Assembly (NCBI GenBank): GCA_023525715.1
Contig: CM042009.1
Span: 128,456,145 to 128,520,144, forward strand
DNA from: Cichorium intybus
Taxonomy: Eukaryota; Streptophyta; Magnoliopsida; Asterales; Asteraceae
Reading direction: 5' to 3'
Length of the DNA: 64,000 bases
Position 1 is the stretch's first letter, and the number at the start of each line of letters is the position of its first letter. The notes beneath the pieces are model-generated. The model saw only the letters and a program-made list of their open reading frames with translations. It was not told the origin of the DNA and searched no databases. The position numbers and the translations under genes are program-made. Below are positions 62,837 through 64,000 of this stretch, piece by piece.

Positions 62837-64000
62837 CTATTCGGCTGCAAGAAATGGAATCACCATAGTCATAAACGTCTCATATGAAAGAGTTGCTGAA
62901 CCCGTGTATCTTGTATCCTTCTCCTTAAACTTCTCTGTCAAACCCTGCAAAAAGAAAACCATTGATTAAGAAAATGACGTATTTGCCCCTTTGTATACGT
63001 TATTATTCATGGGTGTTTTAGACTTTTAGTCAATCAACTTATAGTATAATAAGGAAAACAAGATAAAGATGCTCACTTTGACAATCATTCCACACCTGAA
63101 ATTGGAAAAACGAGTAGATGGTAAGAAAAAGTTGTGGTTTTGAATTTGGAAATTGAAAATGGTGAATTACGAAAATAGCCTTACTCGACAAAGCTGTCAA
63201 AGGAAAGATCTTTCCTCCCACTTTGGTCATCGTACTTTGAGATCAAGAGTTGAAGAACAGGCGGTGGAATTGCATATCCAAGACTGTAAAGGGCGTCTCT
63301 TAATTCTGCTAGATCAATCTTTCCACTTCTGTCCCTGTCAAATCTTTCAAAGATAGCCTGATTTGTAGAAAAGAAACAAGAAATGAGGGAATGGAATTGG
63401 CAATTACAATGAGGGAATGGAATTCATTACTCACCCGCCATTGGCCAAGACAACTCCATACCGCCGCAAACTCCTTGGGACCTGAGAAACAAGAATGGAA
63501 GATGGATAACGGGAGAATGAACATCAAGCCAAACAATGAATCCAATTAATTGATATTATCAAATTCGAAAACATGACATTAGAAGATATAGAAATATTGA
63601 GTTCATGTTAATTGATTGGGAATTGGGGAAAAACTTGACCTAATCAGCTCCAAATGGTTAATCTAAACGCTTGAATTTGAAAACAATAAGATAGATTTAA
63701 TCAAATCAAGGGCAAAACAAAAACACACCAATTCGAAGAGGATCAGCGGGATTCCCGAAGAGGAACATGAGCAAGCGGATAGTCCGAAGGCTAAACTGCT
63801 GGTAACCAGAAGATAAAGCCCGTTGCAATTCTTTGGCATCTATATACCCGCTCCGATCTGCATCCACCATCTGAAAGCTCCGAATGACTTCCGGGTGAGT
63901 ACCCGGTGGAAACGACGGCGTCGGTTGGTACCCATACGGCGAACCATACCCACCTGCACTACCCGGGTTCTGTGGCTGCCCGTAATTGTAATTGTAATTG
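62837..64000 (-). CDS. Penta-EF-hand calcium-binding protein (CML49/50-like), 3' part
   Basis: Plant relative of ALG-2/PDCD6; binds Ca2+ through EF-hands, probably as a dimer in the cytosol or at membranes. Exons on the minus strand: 64000-63729 (continues off the window), 63481-63435, 63357-63185, 63095-63077 and 62944-62837, all with GT/AG borders and matching phase. The visible protein starts in a Gly/Tyr/Pro/Gln-rich N-terminal tail (NYNYNYGQPQNPG...YGYQPTPSFPPG). EF1 is DADRSGYIDAKE, followed by a degenerate EF2 (FGNPADPLRIGPKEFAAVW). EF3 is DRDRSGKIDLAE, EF4 (DDQSGRKDLSFDSFVE) is weaker, and the EF5-like end is YTGSATLSYETFMTMVIPF followed by LAAE-stop. The fourth exon is only 19 nt (CGMIVK). 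The first methionine and promoter lie beyond 64000. It looks intact. Confidence 0.92.

Overview
The window looks like nuclear DNA of a eudicot plant. It is AT-rich, its genes have introns, and it carries many plant-type repeats. The gene families seen (plant-type ferredoxin, UGT89, GH17 glucanase, PEF calcium-binding protein) and the repeat style would fit an Asteraceae genome, but I cannot prove the family from sequence alone. Only two genes look intact. One is a GH17 endo-1,3-beta-glucanase (52933-54761, + strand), whose unannounced last exon would encode a GPI-anchor tail. The other is the 3' part of a penta-EF-hand calcium-binding protein gene (62837-64000, - strand) that runs off the right edge.

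Region 1-20 kb: a partial Ty3/gypsy-type LTR on the - strand (1-3044) interrupted by a 1.2-kb insertion; a MULE-like element carrying a dead UGT89 glycosyltransferase fragment (4664-5778); a MITE; and a chloroplast ferredoxin gene (6806-7270) that is complete except for one TGA codon. A Pack-MULE with a perfect 9-bp target duplication and a captured bHLH fragment follows (8274-9718). Next is a 5.3-kb hAT transposon with a decayed TTF/hAT-dimerisation transposase (12081-17402). Nested inside it is a smaller hAT-like element (12616-14274) holding a captured class III alcohol dehydrogenase (GSNOR) fragment with its introns. A second, more decayed ferredoxin copy lies at 18755-19156, inside a diverged duplicate of the first ferredoxin locus.

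Region 19.8-34.6 kb: a 10.5-kb Ty3/gypsy element (19808-30315, TSD AACAC, tRNA-Met primer site, two very unequal LTRs, gutted gag-pol) sits inside the right part of the ferredoxin duplicate. That duplicate resumes at 30321 and is then cut by a 5'-truncated L1-type LINE (about 30461-32621). A third MULE (32780-34580, perfect 9-bp TSD) carries the relic of a MuDR-type transposase N-terminus.

Region 34.9-44.8 kb: long (TA)n tracts alternate with elements. At least three of these elements have inverted-repeat ends lying exactly against the (TA)n tracts: 38075-41900, 42001-43704 and 44228-44652. The first holds a recent internal 1.6-kb tandem duplication. This serial occupation of TA microsatellites is the most unusual structural feature of the window.

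Region 45-64 kb: a Ty1/copia fragment (about 48300-50045, - strand), the GH17 gene, an array of three perfect or near-perfect palindromes (55022-55133), and a CACTA (En/Spm) remnant. The remnant has a DUF4216 reading frame interrupted by a hAT MITE, about 500-bp subterminal tandem repeats interrupted by a Tourist-type MITE, and a recognisable CACTA terminus at 61595. The penta-EF-hand gene closes the window. The genes do not form a pathway. The story is one of transposon nesting, repeated capture of host gene fragments and decay around a duplicated ferredoxin locus.
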